Below are positions 25,010-34,381 of a stretch of DNA of 64,000 nt, piece by piece. The first letter of the stretch is position 1, and every line of letters starts with the position of its first letter. The notes beneath the pieces were generated by a model. The model was not told the origin of the DNA. It made no database searches and worked only from the letters and a program-made list of their open reading frames with translations. Source of the DNA: an uncultured Granulosicoccaceae bacterium. GTDB taxonomy: Bacteria > Pseudomonadota > Gammaproteobacteria > Granulosicoccales > Granulosicoccaceae. The stretch covers positions 18,542 to 82,541 of the forward strand of contig CALHOU010000090.1 in assembly GCA_938035945.1 (NCBI GenBank). Direction: 5' to 3'. A program made the position numbers and the translations under genes.

Positions 25010-25312
25010 CTACCCGCCGATCATACCAGCGATTGCTGAAACAATACCACCAGCGCCCGCACCCGCACCTAAACCACCCAGTAGTTGGCCGATGTTTAAC
25101 TTACCACCGGCAGCTGCAGCACCTGCCGCCGCAGCATCACCGCCACGCCCCATCATGCTGCCCACTGCACCACCGCCAAGTAGACCACCGATTGGACCAG
25201 CAAGCTGACCAAGCATACCGCTTGCGCCACCGCCCATTAAACTTTGAACTAGCTCGCCGCCCAGAAAACCGCCGCCGCCACCAAGTAATGCTGAAATAAT
25301 AGTACCTAACAT
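25010..25312 (-). CDS. Small glycine/alanine-rich protein
   Basis: A 100-residue protein starting at ATG 25312, preceded by a good GAGGA. It is almost all G, A, L, M, I and S, with runs such as LLGGGGGFLGGELVQSLMGG and GGLGAGAGAGG and a C-terminal AIAGMIGG. There is no signal peptide. The alternating small and large aliphatic residues suggest membrane-embedded GxxxG-like helices, as in small glycine-zipper proteins; this is an inference. The upstream extension (33 codons, six cysteines) is rejected because it lacks the glycine pattern and a Shine-Dalgarno sequence. No family is recognised. Confidence 0.7.
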   Translation of the reverse strand: MLGTIISALLGGGGGFLGGELVQSLMGGGASGMLGQLAGPIGGLLGGGAVGSMMGRGGDAAAAGAAAAGGKLNIGQLLGGLGAGAGAGGIVSAIAGMIGG

Positions 25313-25663
25313 ATCGAGTATCCTCGTAAAAAACTTAACTTCAACCTTCAGCATGCAGGGACATAATTGCAAACAACACATATGCAACAAGTCGAACGGA
25401 GTACAACACATGCATCAGGCTTAGCGATTTGGTTGTGTCCCTCGCCACTCCTGCGAACATGATAAGCGCTAATGATTATTAAACAATACGTGTTACTGCG
25501 TTAAAGAAAGTTAATTGCGCTAAAACGCTATTATTAGTGCAATATAGTGAATTAAAACGCCGATATGTCATGGTTGTTTACAAATATACGCACATAAAAA
25601 TGCGAACTAAAATTACTTAATTTAAATTTTTAACGTCACCTAATTGACATCGCACTCATCAAC
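25313..25663. other. AT-rich divergent regulatory region
   Basis: 350 bp, distinctly richer in A+T than its flanks, between the divergent glycine-rich and Fe-S genes. No gene is visible. It holds a near-perfect inverted repeat (25514-25543) and another copy of its half-site GCGCTAA near 25467, so it may bind a regulator of one or both genes. Confidence 0.5.
25514..25543. repeat. Operator-like inverted repeat
   Basis: ATTGCGCTAA (25514-25523) and TTAGTGCAAT (25534-25543) are inverted copies with one mismatch and a 10-bp spacer, so the half-site centres are 20 bp (two helix turns) apart, as for a dimeric regulator. Confidence 0.45.
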
Positions 25664-26377
25664 ATGCAATCAATCGAAATAAACAACGCGCTCGAGCAAT
25701 ACGGATTGTTATGCCACACTTTTTTTTATAACGATTTACCTGCGCATATCCAACAAACGCTCAGCAACGATCGCCGCATCCATTACGCAGACAGTTATCT
25801 AAGTTTGCTGGCGAACGCAGGCCCTGTTTTTTGGGCACGGTTAAAGGCAGGAGAGTTTGCAACCGATGCCGTTGATCGGTTTAGCGAATCCATTGCAATG
25901 GAATTAGTCGAATGCGCAAACCTATCCCAACATGCAAAAATTCTCTACCCTGGCGATGGACCCGCGCCACTGATACAACTCGGGGAGCTTGCCCAATGGA
26001 GCACACCATCACCACTTGGCTTAGGCTTGCATAAAAAATACGGACCGTGGTTGGCCTATCGTGCGCTGATAAAAACATCGGCGCCACTCACTGAAGTGCA
26101 AGCAATAACAAAGCGTAACGAAATAGTGTCGCCTTGCTTATCTTGCGAAACAACGCCGTGTGTCAAGCAATGCCCAGCACAAGCTGTATCGTTAGACCGG
26201 TCATTTAATATTGATAAGTGTGCAACGCACCGTATGCTTGAACACAGCGCATGCAAAGAACAATGTCATGCACGCAATGCGTGCCCGGTTGGCAAGGAAT
26301 TTATTTACTCTAAAGAGCAACGCGCGTATCACATGACACACGCGTTAGAGGCCTTGGTGCGTTGGGCGGCTAAATAA
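25664..26377 (+). CDS. Cysteine-rich Fe-S protein related to ferredoxin/QueG-type reductases
   Basis: A 237-residue protein with a C-terminal cysteine-rich module: CLSCETTPCVKQCPAQAV followed by a CATHR segment and ACKEQCHARNACPVGKE. CxxCxxxxCxxxCP plus downstream cysteines resembles the 4Fe-4S domain of epoxyqueuosine reductase (QueG) and reductive dehalogenases. The N-terminal 140 residues contain segments such as FFYNDLPAH and GLGLHKKYGPWLAYRA that recall the QueG fold, but the protein is much shorter than QueG (about 380) and lacks the HEAT tail. Cobalamin binding cannot be judged. Probably cytoplasmic. It ends 2 bp before the convergent FAD dehydrogenase. Confidence 0.7.
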   Translation: MQSIEINNALEQYGLLCHTFFYNDLPAHIQQTLSNDRRIHYADSYLSLLANAGPVFWARLKAGEFATDAVDRFSESIAMELVECANLSQHAKILYPGDGPAPLIQLGELAQWSTPSPLGLGLHKKYGPWLAYRALIKTSAPLTEVQAITKRNEIVSPCLSCETTPCVKQCPAQAVSLDRSFNIDKCATHRMLEHSACKEQCHARNACPVGKEFIYSKEQRAYHMTHALEALVRWAAK

Positions 26378-26379
26378 AG

Positions 26380-28845
26380 CTAGCCATCGCCGCGCATACG
26401 CTCACCGTTTGGATCGTACTGGGCGCGGATGCTGGCTTTTGCCGGGTAGATCGTTCCACCCACATCAATCGCCCATTTGCGGTTGTCTAACCACTCTTGG
26501 TTGATCTTATCAGTGTGTTTGATATAACCAAGCCCAACAGATGCACCTAAAGTGTGTCCATAGTTACCCGAAGTCAGATAACCAATGCACTCACCATCAG
26601 CCATGATCGGTTCGTGATGATAAAAGATGGGCTCAGGGTCCTCTAATACGAATTGCACTAAGCGCTTATTAAAGTGAGAGCCTGCGGCTTTTTGTTTTGC
26701 GATGGCCTCATGCCCTTTAAACGCAATGCTCTTATCCATCGAGCAAACAAAGCCGATACCTGCTTCCAGCGGTGTATCCTCGTCACCAATATCATGGCCG
26801 TAGTGAAGAAATTTCTTTTCGATTCGGCAGCTATCCAATGCGTGTAAACCGGCTAGGGTTAATCCGTGTGCCTTACCTGCTTCCCATAAAGAATCAAACA
26901 CAGTGGTTGCCATCTCAACCGGGGCCATGATCTCCCAACCCATTTCACCGACAAACGATACGCGCGACACTCGCACAGGGGCATAGCCCACTTCACCCTC
27001 AACGCTTTTGCCGAAGGGGAACGCAGCGCTGGATAAGTCCATATTCAATAAAGGCTCTAACATGGCGCGGCTATTTGGCCCCATCACACCCAGCATGGCC
27101 CATTGATTAGTGACATCGTTTACGAAGCAATGGCTATCGGGATTGATATGACGCTTTAACCAATCAAAATCTTTACCCGCGTTTGCCGCCGCACCTATCG
27201 CCATGAATTCGTTCTGGCCCATACGAATCACGGTTAGGTCAGATTCAATCCCACCACGATCATTTAAAAAAGTGGTGTAGACCATACGATCAACCGCAAC
27301 ATCGATATCAGCACTGCAAATATGTTGCAAGTTAGCCAAGGCATCTTTGCCTTGTATTAAAAACTTAGTAAACGTTGATTGATCGAATAACGCGACGGCT
27401 TCTCGAGCCGCTTTATGCTCTTGTGCTGAATACTCGAACCAGTTTTGACGCCCGAAACTGTATTCGTATTCGGGGCTTACACCTTCAGGCGCATACCAGT
27501 TGGGTCGTTCCCAACCCGCGGTTTGCCCAAAGCACGCATTGTGCTCCTTTAAGCGTTGATGAATCGGTGATAGGCGAACGTTTCGCGCTGTTTCAAATTG
27601 CAGGAATGGGTAATGATTTGCGTACAGTAAACCCAGGGACTCTTCTACACGTTCTTCAATAAACTTTTGCGTGCCCATAAACGGATACATGCGACGAATG
27701 TCGTTGCCCCACATATCCAACGGTGGCAATCCATCGTTCATCCATTCAGCACACACTTTGCCCAGGCCACCCGAGCTTTGAATGCCAACAGAGTTCAAGC
27801 CTGCCGCTACAAAGTAGCCTTGCACATCTGGTACTTGACCAACATGGAATTGATCGTCTGGTGTAAACGATTCAGGACCACAAAAGAATTGTCGCCAGCC
27901 CATATCGGCCAACATAGGCACACGTTCCATAGCATCTTCTAATACCGGCATTAACTGCTCTTCCATGTGACCTGGAAGTTCATCAAAACTAAAGTCGGCT
28001 GGAATGCCCTGCTGCCCCCAAGCGCGTGCATTCTTTTCGAACGCACCCACCAACAAACCACCGGCATCTTCTTTAATATAAATGCATTTATCGTGATCGC
28101 GTAGCACTGGAAGATCAGGTTTAATGCGCTCGTCTTTTTCAGTGATAGCGTAATAGTGTTCGCAGGCATGCAAGGGAATATTAATTTTATTGCGCTTACC
28201 CAGTTCGCGTGCCCACATGCCACCGCAATTAACAACAAAGTCTGTTTTGATCGTGCCATTAGCGGTTACAACGCCTGTGACTTTACCGTTTTCAATTAGT
28301 ACATCTTCAACCAATACATTTTCCAGGCACTGCGCACCGCGTTGACGTGCTCCTTTTATAAAGGCGGTGGTCACTTCAATCGGATTACCTTTACCATCGT
28401 GTTCTACAAATGTACCGCCAATGAGATCATCGAACTTCATTAACGGAAACAAGTTACCAATCTCTTCAGCGGTGACAAGATCAACCTGGGTAACACCAAA
28501 CGCATTGTTCATTGATGCCACTCGGCGCAGCTCTTCCCAACGATCTGTCGTGTGCGCAATACTTAAACTACCCACTTGCCGAAAGCCTGTGGATTGTCCG
28601 GTTTCCTCTTCTAATTCATGCAACAAGTTCATGGAGTATTCGGTGAGCCGAGCGTGGCTTTCATTCGCACGCACAGTGCCGATCAAACCGGCGGCATGCC
28701 AGGTGGTACCGCAAGCAAATTGCTTGCGCTCTAACAACACAACATCCTGCCAACCCAATTTAGCCAAATGGTAGGCCACACTCGCCCCGGTAACTCCGCC
28801 ACCGATAATGACCGCACTCGCGCGTGTTGGAAATGCATCTGACAT
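26380..28845 (-). CDS. FAD-dependent oxidoreductase/GcvT fusion (dimethylglycine/sarcosine dehydrogenase family)
   Basis: An 821-residue two-part enzyme: an N-terminal DAO-type flavin domain (dinucleotide motif IIGGGVTGASVAYHLA, CGTTWHAAGL as in dimethylglycine and sarcosine dehydrogenases) up to about residue 390, a linker domain, and a C-terminal aminomethyltransferase (GcvT) domain with GxxYE-like VGEMGWEI and the IGDEDTPLEAGIGF motif. It oxidatively demethylates an N-methylated amino acid and can pass the C1 unit to tetrahydrofolate. ATG 28845 is preceded by GTGGAG at good distance, so the eight upstream codons are dropped. It is monocistronic. The exact substrate, such as dimethylglycine, sarcosine or a betaine product, is not certain. 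Confidence 0.9.
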   Translation of the reverse strand: MSDAFPTRASAVIIGGGVTGASVAYHLAKLGWQDVVLLERKQFACGTTWHAAGLIGTVRANESHARLTEYSMNLLHELEEETGQSTGFRQVGSLSIAHTTDRWEELRRVASMNNAFGVTQVDLVTAEEIGNLFPLMKFDDLIGGTFVEHDGKGNPIEVTTAFIKGARQRGAQCLENVLVEDVLIENGKVTGVVTANGTIKTDFVVNCGGMWARELGKRNKINIPLHACEHYYAITEKDERIKPDLPVLRDHDKCIYIKEDAGGLLVGAFEKNARAWGQQGIPADFSFDELPGHMEEQLMPVLEDAMERVPMLADMGWRQFFCGPESFTPDDQFHVGQVPDVQGYFVAAGLNSVGIQSSGGLGKVCAEWMNDGLPPLDMWGNDIRRMYPFMGTQKFIEERVEESLGLLYANHYPFLQFETARNVRLSPIHQRLKEHNACFGQTAGWERPNWYAPEGVSPEYEYSFGRQNWFEYSAQEHKAAREAVALFDQSTFTKFLIQGKDALANLQHICSADIDVAVDRMVYTTFLNDRGGIESDLTVIRMGQNEFMAIGAAANAGKDFDWLKRHINPDSHCFVNDVTNQWAMLGVMGPNSRAMLEPLLNMDLSSAAFPFGKSVEGEVGYAPVRVSRVSFVGEMGWEIMAPVEMATTVFDSLWEAGKAHGLTLAGLHALDSCRIEKKFLHYGHDIGDEDTPLEAGIGFVCSMDKSIAFKGHEAIAKQKAAGSHFNKRLVQFVLEDPEPIFYHHEPIMADGECIGYLTSGNYGHTLGASVGLGYIKHTDKINQEWLDNRKWAIDVGGTIYPAKASIRAQYDPNGERMRGDG

Positions 28846-28992
28846 GTTTAAAACTCCACAAAAACTCATAACAGCAAAGCATCAGGCATCGGCTGAATCG
28901 ACCGATTACACAAGCTAAACTACACCGTGATGTTGTATCAAAAAAAGTCCCTCAACCCCTGATCAGAGTCATGGGAGGCATGGTGCCAGCAA

Positions 28993-29493
28993 CTATTGGG
29001 TATTTTGCCAGATCGTGGCGAAGGTGGTTGCGAACGCTTCCGGACTATCCAACAACCATTGTTCCAGCTCAGAGCGCGTAACCCATTTGCCGTCGTCGAT
29101 CTCACTGGCTTCGAGCGTGATTGGGTCGTCAGAGGTGGCCGCGTAGATGCGCACAAATTCATAACCATTATCGGCGGACGGGCTTAAACGACCAATTTCA
29201 CGCAGAGCATCAACCGCCACCACCACTCCAAGCTCTTCGGCTAGCTCACGCGCCGCGCAAGCTTCATAGGTCTCGCCAGCATCGACATGGCCTGCGGCAC
29301 TGGTGTCCCACAGGCCGGGGTTGGTGTCTTTTGTTTTGGAGCGCAGCTGCATGAAAATGTGTTGCTCAGAATTGAACAATAAAATGTGAGTCGCGCGGTG
29401 CATATGGTTTTCCCGGTGCACTTGAGCCCGGCTGGCCTGCCCAATGACCTCGTCCGCCGCATTCACAATATCGAGCATCTCTTCCATCGGCAC
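28993..29493 (-). CDS. Nudix hydrolase (YfcD/IPP-isomerase-like)
   Basis: A 166-residue Nudix protein. The full Nudix box is seen as G68-x5-E74-x7-REL-x-EELG (GHVDAGETYEACAARELAEE). The N-terminus (EMLDIVNAADEVIGQASRAQ) and HRENHMHRATHILLF are typical of the YfcD-like group, relatives of isopentenyl-diphosphate isomerase that hydrolyse a nucleoside or other diphosphate. The metal-binding glutamates are complete, so activity is expected; the substrate is unknown. It is divergent from dgt. Confidence 0.92.
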   Translation of the reverse strand: MPMEEMLDIVNAADEVIGQASRAQVHRENHMHRATHILLFNSEQHIFMQLRSKTKDTNPGLWDTSAAGHVDAGETYEACAARELAEELGVVVAVDALREIGRLSPSADNGYEFVRIYAATSDDPITLEASEIDDGKWVTRSELEQWLLDSPEAFATTFATIWQNTQ

Positions 29494-29587
29494 AGCCTAA
29501 CCGCGCTAAGGCAAAAAAGCCAGACAACAGGTTTTGCGCTTACAATACGTCGGTTGCAACGACCCCATCACATTAGGAGCGTTTATC

Positions 29588-30919
29588 GTGAGCGTCTGGC
29601 TCGAACGACGATCAAGCACTAACTCGGATAAGGCACGCGGCTTTAATAGCACTCGCCCCGACTCTCAGTACCAGCGCGACCGTGCCCGAATTATCCACAG
29701 TGCATCGTTTCGCAGCCTACAGTCAAAAACCCAAGTGCTCGGCCTTGGCGAAAGCGACTTCTACCGCACGCGCTTAACCCACTCATTGGAGGTCGCACAA
29801 GTGGGCTCAGGCATTTGTGAGTGGCTGCGTGACCAGCCTGACAATAAAGACCGTGGTGATTTGATTCCATCCTTTAGTTTAATTGAGGCGATTTGCTTAG
29901 CGCACGATATCGGTCACCCACCGTTCGGTCATGGTGGTGAGGTGGCCATGAACACGATGATGCGCGATCACGGCGGCTTTGAGGGTAATGGCCAAACCCT
30001 TCGAATTATTGCGCGCTTGGGTGAATTCTCAGAGAACTGCGGGCTCGATCTAACCCGTAGAACCATGCTCGGCACTATTAAGTACCCTGCTTTCTATTCG
30101 GCCACAGCGCGTTATAACAAACCCGTGCACAGCGAAGAGCCGGCTGCGGGCACACAATATCTAAACATTGATCATTGGGCACCGCCCAAGTGTATTTATG
30201 ATGCGGAAAGTGATGTGCTGGACTGGCTGCTTGACCCGTTCAACAATGCAGACAGGGATTTATTTCAGTCACTCACCAATCCAGAGACAGGTCACAGGCG
30301 CACACGCTTTAAACCGTTTGACACCAGCATTATGGAATTAGCCGACGACATCGCTTACGGTGTACACGACTTAGAAGATGCATTGGCGCTGAGCCTGGTT
30401 AGCCAGGATGCATGGATGAGCTCGGTATCAGCTGTAATATCGAAGATGGATGACAATCCAATAAAAGCATCACTGGATGAATACAACCGGTTGTTGTTTA
30501 GCAGTTCGGCGAATGACCGCAAACACGCCATCAGTAAGCTTGTGGGCTATTTCATTCTAAACATCCAAGTAGCCGAGCTCGAAGAGTTTGAAGACCCCAT
30601 GTTGCGTTTGCAGGCGAAAATGGCACCTGAGGCTTATGAGATTCTTTTACTGATTAAAGACTTTGTCATGGACCACGTGATTCTGCGCCCCGAGCTACAA
30701 ATGCTGCAATACAAAGGGCAACAAGTCATGGTTAAGTTGTTCGAAATATTCGAGGCGAACACCGATCGATTGCTGCCGGTGGATGTGTTTAAAGAGTATG
30801 AACAAGATGGCCATCGTGCCATTGCTGATTACTTATGCAATATGACCGATGTATCAGCTGGAAAGCTCTTTCACAAGCTACAAAGCCCAACCTCTGGTTC
30901 TATCTTCGATCGCAACTAG
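29588..30919 (+). CDS. dgt: Deoxyguanosinetriphosphate triphosphohydrolase-like protein (HD domain)
   Basis: A 443-residue dNTPase that splits dNTPs into nucleoside and triphosphate. The HD site is seen as TRLTHSLEVAQVG (His) and LAHDIGHPPFGHGGE (His-Asp), with a later metal-binding Asp in ELADDIAYGVHDLEDA. The N-terminal RARIIHSASFRSLQSKTQVL helps bind DNA or nucleotide. The start is GTG 29588, 10 bp after an AGGAG, not the earlier ATG, which would add 18 unrelated residues. Length matches the Pseudomonas-type homologue. It regulates dNTP pools; homologues also limit phage replication in some bacteria. Confidence 0.93.
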   Translation: MSVWLERRSSTNSDKARGFNSTRPDSQYQRDRARIIHSASFRSLQSKTQVLGLGESDFYRTRLTHSLEVAQVGSGICEWLRDQPDNKDRGDLIPSFSLIEAICLAHDIGHPPFGHGGEVAMNTMMRDHGGFEGNGQTLRIIARLGEFSENCGLDLTRRTMLGTIKYPAFYSATARYNKPVHSEEPAAGTQYLNIDHWAPPKCIYDAESDVLDWLLDPFNNADRDLFQSLTNPETGHRRTRFKPFDTSIMELADDIAYGVHDLEDALALSLVSQDAWMSSVSAVISKMDDNPIKASLDEYNRLLFSSSANDRKHAISKLVGYFILNIQVAELEEFEDPMLRLQAKMAPEAYEILLLIKDFVMDHVILRPELQMLQYKGQQVMVKLFEIFEANTDRLLPVDVFKEYEQDGHRAIADYLCNMTDVSAGKLFHKLQSPTSGSIFDRN

Positions 30920-30940
30920 CGCGTTTGTTGCACACATAAA

Positions 30941-30972
30941 AAAGCCCCAGGCTAAAAACAACCTGAGGCTTT
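30941..30972 (-). terminator. Terminator of rplM-rpsI
   Basis: An 11-bp stem (AAAGCCCCAGG / CCTGAGGCTTT, one mismatch) with a 10-base loop; the minus strand then runs into T6. It may also serve dgt on the other strand. Confidence 0.8.
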
Positions 30973-31017
30973 GTACTAACACCAATTCGCAGCCATTGGC
31001 GGCGTTGGTGATAAAGC

Positions 31018-31410
31018 TTAACGCTTTGAGTATTGAGTTGCTTTACGCGCTTTACGTAGGCCAACCTTCTTACGTTCGACTTCACGCGAATCGCGGGTAA
31101 GGAAACCAGCGCCACGCAGTGTTGGGCGTAGTGCTTCGTCGTATGACAAAAGCGCTCGTGATATGCCTAAACGAATTGCGCCCGCTTGACCACTACCACC
31201 ACCACCTTTAACGGTGATGTTGAAATCGAAGTTTGACAACATGTCAGTTCGCTCTAACGGCTGACGAATGATCATGTGGGCTGTTTTACGACCGAAGTAT
31301 TCTTCGAGCGGCTTGCTGTTAACAGTAAACTGACCGCTGCCACTTTTCATGAAAACGCGAGCAGTTGAAGATTTACGTCGGCCTGTGCCGTAGTAGCTAG
31401 ATGCTGCCAT
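31018..31410 (-). CDS. rpsI: Ribosomal protein S9
   Basis: 130 residues, full length. It starts [20 protein letters not shown], has the conserved [15 protein letters not shown] loop and ends in the universal basic tail (RKATQYSKR) that reaches the P site of the 30S subunit. It follows rplM after 4 bp in the standard rplM-rpsI operon. Confidence 0.98.
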   Translation of the reverse strand: MAASSYYGTGRRKSSTARVFMKSGSGQFTVNSKPLEEYFGRKTAHMIIRQPLERTDMLSNFDFNITVKGGGGSGQAGAIRLGISRALLSYDEALRPTLRGAGFLTRDSREVERKKVGLRKARKATQYSKR

Positions 31411-31414
31411 GGGT

Positions 31415-31849
31415 TTAGATCTCTAGAAGCGTTGGTTGCTGAGCGGCGTGATTGTGATTCTTATCAGCGAATACGCGCAGCTTTCTGTACATGTCACGAC
31501 CTAAAGCATTCTTCGGCAACATGCCTTTGATAGCCAGTTCGATAATGCGTTCTGGATGTTTAGCCTGAAGATCTTCAAAGTTGATTGACTTCAAGTTACC
31601 GATGTAACCCGTGTGATGGTGATACATCTTGTTCTTTGCCTTATTACCTGTGACTTCCACTTTCGCCGCATTGACGATGACGATGTAGTCGCCGGTATCA
31701 ACATGTGGGGTGTATGTCACTTTGTGCTTACCGCGCAGACGGCGAGCTGCCTCTGTGGCTACGTTGCCTAGCGTCTTGCCTTCTGCATCGATAACGAACC
31801 ATTCTCGTTTAACTTCGGCAGGCTTTGCGCTGATGGTGGTCTTATTCAC
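31415..31849 (-). CDS. rplM: Ribosomal protein L13
   Basis: 144 residues of the 50S protein L13: [39 protein letters not shown] and the conserved [17 protein letters not shown]. The start is GTG (31847-31849) with GAGG upstream, 8 bp away. A strong promoter lies 45 bp upstream. In E. coli L13 represses its own operon by binding the leader; the leader here is only about 37 nt and no clear structure was seen. Confidence 0.98.
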   Translation of the reverse strand: MNKTTISAKPAEVKREWFVIDAEGKTLGNVATEAARRLRGKHKVTYTPHVDTGDYIVIVNAAKVEVTGNKAKNKMYHHHTGYIGNLKSINFEDLQAKHPERIIELAIKGMLPKNALGRDMYRKLRVFADKNHNHAAQQPTLLEI

Positions 31850-31893
31850 TACTGGTGCCTCGGGCGTTTACTCAATATTGAGCCTAGCCCGCC

Positions 31894-31922
31894 ATTGTAG
31901 AGGACATTGTTACAGGACTCAA
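31894..31922 (-). promoter_or_regulatory. Sigma-70 promoter of rplM-rpsI
   Basis: Minus strand TTGAGT (-35, 31917-31922), 17-bp spacer, TACAAT (-10, 31894-31899). Transcript start is predicted near 31886, giving a short leader before GTG 31849. Confidence 0.75.
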
Positions 31923-32267
31923 GCAGATATGATGAGTTATTGGGGCAAATTGGTGCCTAAATTATCGTTAATCTAGCACGGCAGTTGTGACACTGGAAAT
32001 ACGATCGGTAGACTCAAGACAGAAAAGAGTCAGCGCGGCTTAGGAAAGCCGCGCTGCAAACCACCTTAATAGGAGGGAGGAGAAAAACTATGCTTTCGCT
32101 CCCTCAGAGTTGCAATGGCTGGGCCAGAGTCCGGCCAAATGTAAACTAAGCATCCCAAACCTAGAACTGAATCAACCCACCCGTTTAGCCAGGGCTTAGG
32201 GCAAGACCGGCTTAAACTTTGGCCTACAGCCGCACCAGCAGACCTCACCAAAGACACACGAATTTTC
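31923..32267. other. Intergenic stretch with a hairpin and a possible tiny frame
   Basis: Between the rplM promoter and the OsmC gene. A perfect 9-bp GC-rich stem AGCGCGGCT/AGCCGCGCT (32032-32040 and 32047-32055) may end OsmC transcription, although no strong T tract follows. On the plus strand a strong Shine-Dalgarno-like stretch (AGGAGGGAGG, 32071-32080) precedes a 19-codon frame at 32090-32149. A 73-codon minus-strand frame at 32066-32287 overlaps the OsmC end and is not convincing. Confidence 0.4.
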
Positions 32268-32708
32268 CTATTTTTGAACTGGCTCACCGTTCACGGCTGG
32301 CAAGATCTCGTGGGTCACCGTGATTTTGGCGGTTTTTTCCAACATCTTACTGGCGGAACAGTATTTTTCTGCCGACAAAGAAACGGCACGTGCGACCTGT
32401 TTCTCACTCAGATCGTGACCGTAGACCTTGAAATGGGCATTTATTTCGGTAAAAACCGCTGGAATCTCGTCTGCACGCTCAGCTTTTAGCTCAATTTCGC
32501 AATCTGTCACAGCTTGGCGAGACTTTTGCAACATCAACATCACATCGAATGCAGTGCAGCCGCCGAGGCCCATGAGCAACATTTCCATGGGTCGGACGCC
32601 AAGGTTACGCCCTCCATGTTCTGGAGAGCCATCCATGACGACTGAGTGGCCACTGCCGGATTCAGCGACAAAGGTCATATGATCCAACCATTTAACTCGA
32701 GATTGCAC
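32268..32708 (-). CDS. OsmC family protein (YhfA-like)
   Basis: A 146-residue OsmC/Ohr-fold protein. The two redox cysteines are visible, one in GLGGCTAFDV and one in SAEKYCSASKM. The protein begins MQSRVKWLDHMTFVAESGSGH and has the YhfA-like PMEMLLMGLGG stretch. The family reduces organic hydroperoxides or handles thiol stress. Position next to crp/vfr, divergent, copies the arrangement of Pseudomonas and E. coli (yhfA-crp). Confidence 0.93.
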   Translation of the reverse strand: MQSRVKWLDHMTFVAESGSGHSVVMDGSPEHGGRNLGVRPMEMLLMGLGGCTAFDVMLMLQKSRQAVTDCEIELKAERADEIPAVFTEINAHFKVYGHDLSEKQVARAVSLSAEKYCSASKMLEKTAKITVTHEILPAVNGEPVQK

Positions 32709-32861
32709 AGTAAATTACCCTTCGTTGGCAGCATTGCTTGCGAAATAGCACCTATTTTACTGAAGTTCTCAAATAAACGGCCGATCAATGTTTGACGGTT
32801 TAAGAAATAGCTCGGTCAGTAGTGACCTAGCGCAAACATTGAGTACGGAGAGAGACTGGAT

Positions 32862-33500
32862 ATGCTAGCGCCTCGTATAGCTCCACCACCTGTAGAGTGG
32901 ATGGATATTTTTCTGCGGAGTAGTCACCGACGACAGTACCCTGCCAAAACCACGATTATTCATCATGGTGATGTGCCAGAGACACTGTATTACATCGTTG
33001 ACGGCTCTGTTAGTGTAGTTATCGAAGATGATGACGGCCGCGAAATTGTTCTCGCTTATTTAAGCGCAGGTGATTTCTTCGGCGAAATGGGATTGTTTGA
33101 AGAAGACAGTCAACGCAGCGCATGGGTTGTCGCCCGTGTTAAGTGTGAGCTGGCTGAAATGAACTATGACCAGTTCCGCCGCTTGGCCACTGAACAGCCT
33201 GAACTGCTGTATTCACTAACCACACAAATGGCAGCGCGTCTTCGTAAGACAAGCGTCAAGGTTCGTGATCTGGCGTTCTTGGATGTGACAGGTCGTGTTG
33301 CTTCTACACTGCTTGATTTGGCTAAAATGCCAGACGCAATTACACATCCTGACGGCATGCAGATTCGCATCACCCGTCAAGAAATTGCCCGAATCGTGGG
33401 ATGTTCTCGCGAAATGGTAGGCCGGGTTCTTAAAGAACTTGAAGATCGTGGCCTTATCCATGCTCGTGGCAAGACAATGGTTATATACGGCACCCGCTAG
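32862..33500 (+). CDS. crp: cAMP-dependent global regulator Crp/Vfr
   Basis: A 212-residue CRP. The cAMP pocket is seen as FFGEMGLF (G74, E75) and QRSAWVVA (R85, S86); the C-terminal helix-turn-helix is [23 protein letters not shown] 32862 is preceded by GGAGAGAGA. It acts as a dimer on TGTGA-N6-TCACA sites to activate or repress carbon, virulence and motility genes. It is single, divergent from the OsmC gene and ends before trpC, as in Pseudomonas vfr. No good CRP site of its own could be found upstream; AGTGA-N6-GCAAA is too weak to claim. Confidence 0.96.
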   Translation: MLAPRIAPPPVEWMDIFLRSSHRRQYPAKTTIIHHGDVPETLYYIVDGSVSVVIEDDDGREIVLAYLSAGDFFGEMGLFEEDSQRSAWVVARVKCELAEMNYDQFRRLATEQPELLYSLTTQMAARLRKTSVKVRDLAFLDVTGRVASTLLDLAKMPDAITHPDGMQIRITRQEIARIVGCSREMVGRVLKELEDRGLIHARGKTMVIYGTR

Positions 33501-33516
33501 CGTCGTATCCAAAGAT

Positions 33517-33545
33517 CAGGGCACAAGCGTGTGCCCTGGTTTTTA
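33517..33545 (+). terminator. Terminator of crp
   Basis: Perfect 9-bp stem CAGGGCACA / TGTGCCCTG with a 4-base loop, followed by GTTTTTAT, 17 bp after the crp stop. Confidence 0.87.
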
Positions 33546-33568
33546 TACCCATTTATACGCCGGTTTGG

Positions 33569-34381
33569 TTAGCCGATAGCAAAAAACTCAGCCAATGCAC
33601 CACCCGGATCGGGTGCTCGCATAAACGCTTCCCCCACTAAAAACGAATTGACTTGGTGCTTTCGCATCAATGCAACATCGTCTCTGTTTAAAATCCCGCT
33701 TTCAGTCACCACGGTCGTCCCCTGCGGGATGGCATCCAACATATCAATGGTGGTATTAAGCGATACATCGAAGGTACGTAAATCGCGATTGTTAATGCCC
33801 AATAGCATCGGGGAGAGCGTCAAAGCACGATCAAGTTCCTGCCGGTCATGCACTTCAACTAACACATCCATACCCAGCTCAACGGCCTGCATGTAAAGCG
33901 CCTGCATTTGTGTATCTTCCAGGGCTGCAACAATGAGTAAGATGCAGTCACTACCAATTGCACGCGCTTCACTAACCTGATACGAATCAACGATAAAGTC
34001 TTTGCGAATAACCGGTAACTCGCAAGCGTCTCTTGCGGCGATCAATGCCGCCTCGCTACCCTGAAAATAGTCAGCATCGGTCAGTACCGACAAGCAAGCA
34101 GCCCCACCCGCCTGATAACTCTTTGCAATCTCGGCTGGTTGAAAATCTTCGCGGATAACGCCTTTGCTCGGACTGGCTTTTTTCACTTCGGCAATCACCG
34201 CTGAGCGACCCGCTGCAAGCGCTGCATTCATGGCTGCACAAAAACCGCGTGGTGCACTTTGCGCTTTGCATTGTTCAAGTAAATCTTGTTCGCTTAATCG
34301 AGAAGATCGCTCTGCGATCTCTTCACTTTTTCGGTGCAGAATTTTTTTTAAGATATCTGGCACACCAGCTGCGGCACTCAT
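33569..34381 (-). CDS. trpC: Indole-3-glycerol-phosphate synthase
   Basis: 270 residues, full-length TIM barrel. The active site is marked by [60 protein letters not shown] and FLVGEAFM. It converts the CdRP intermediate into indole-3-glycerol phosphate in tryptophan synthesis. The start overlaps the trpD stop by 4 bp. It is the last gene of a four-gene trp operon that lacks trpF, trpB and trpA here, as in Pseudomonas. Confidence 0.97.
   Translation of the reverse strand: MSAAAGVPDILKKILHRKSEEIAERSSRLSEQDLLEQCKAQSAPRGFCAAMNAALAAGRSAVIAEVKKASPSKGVIREDFQPAEIAKSYQAGGAACLSVLTDADYFQGSEAALIAARDACELPVIRKDFIVDSYQVSEARAIGSDCILLIVAALEDTQMQALYMQAVELGMDVLVEVHDRQELDRALTLSPMLLGINNRDLRTFDVSLNTTIDMLDAIPQGTTVVTESGILNRDDVALMRKHQVNSFLVGEAFMRAPDPGGALAEFFAIG

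Noticed and set aside
32066..32287. 73-codon minus-strand frame after the OsmC gene
   Set aside because: It begins inside the OsmC stop region, has no Shine-Dalgarno sequence and no recognisable protein features.
32862..33500. CRP self-binding site upstream of crp (AGTGA-N6-GCAAA near 32820)
   Set aside because: Only one half-site is acceptable; the match is no better than expected by chance.
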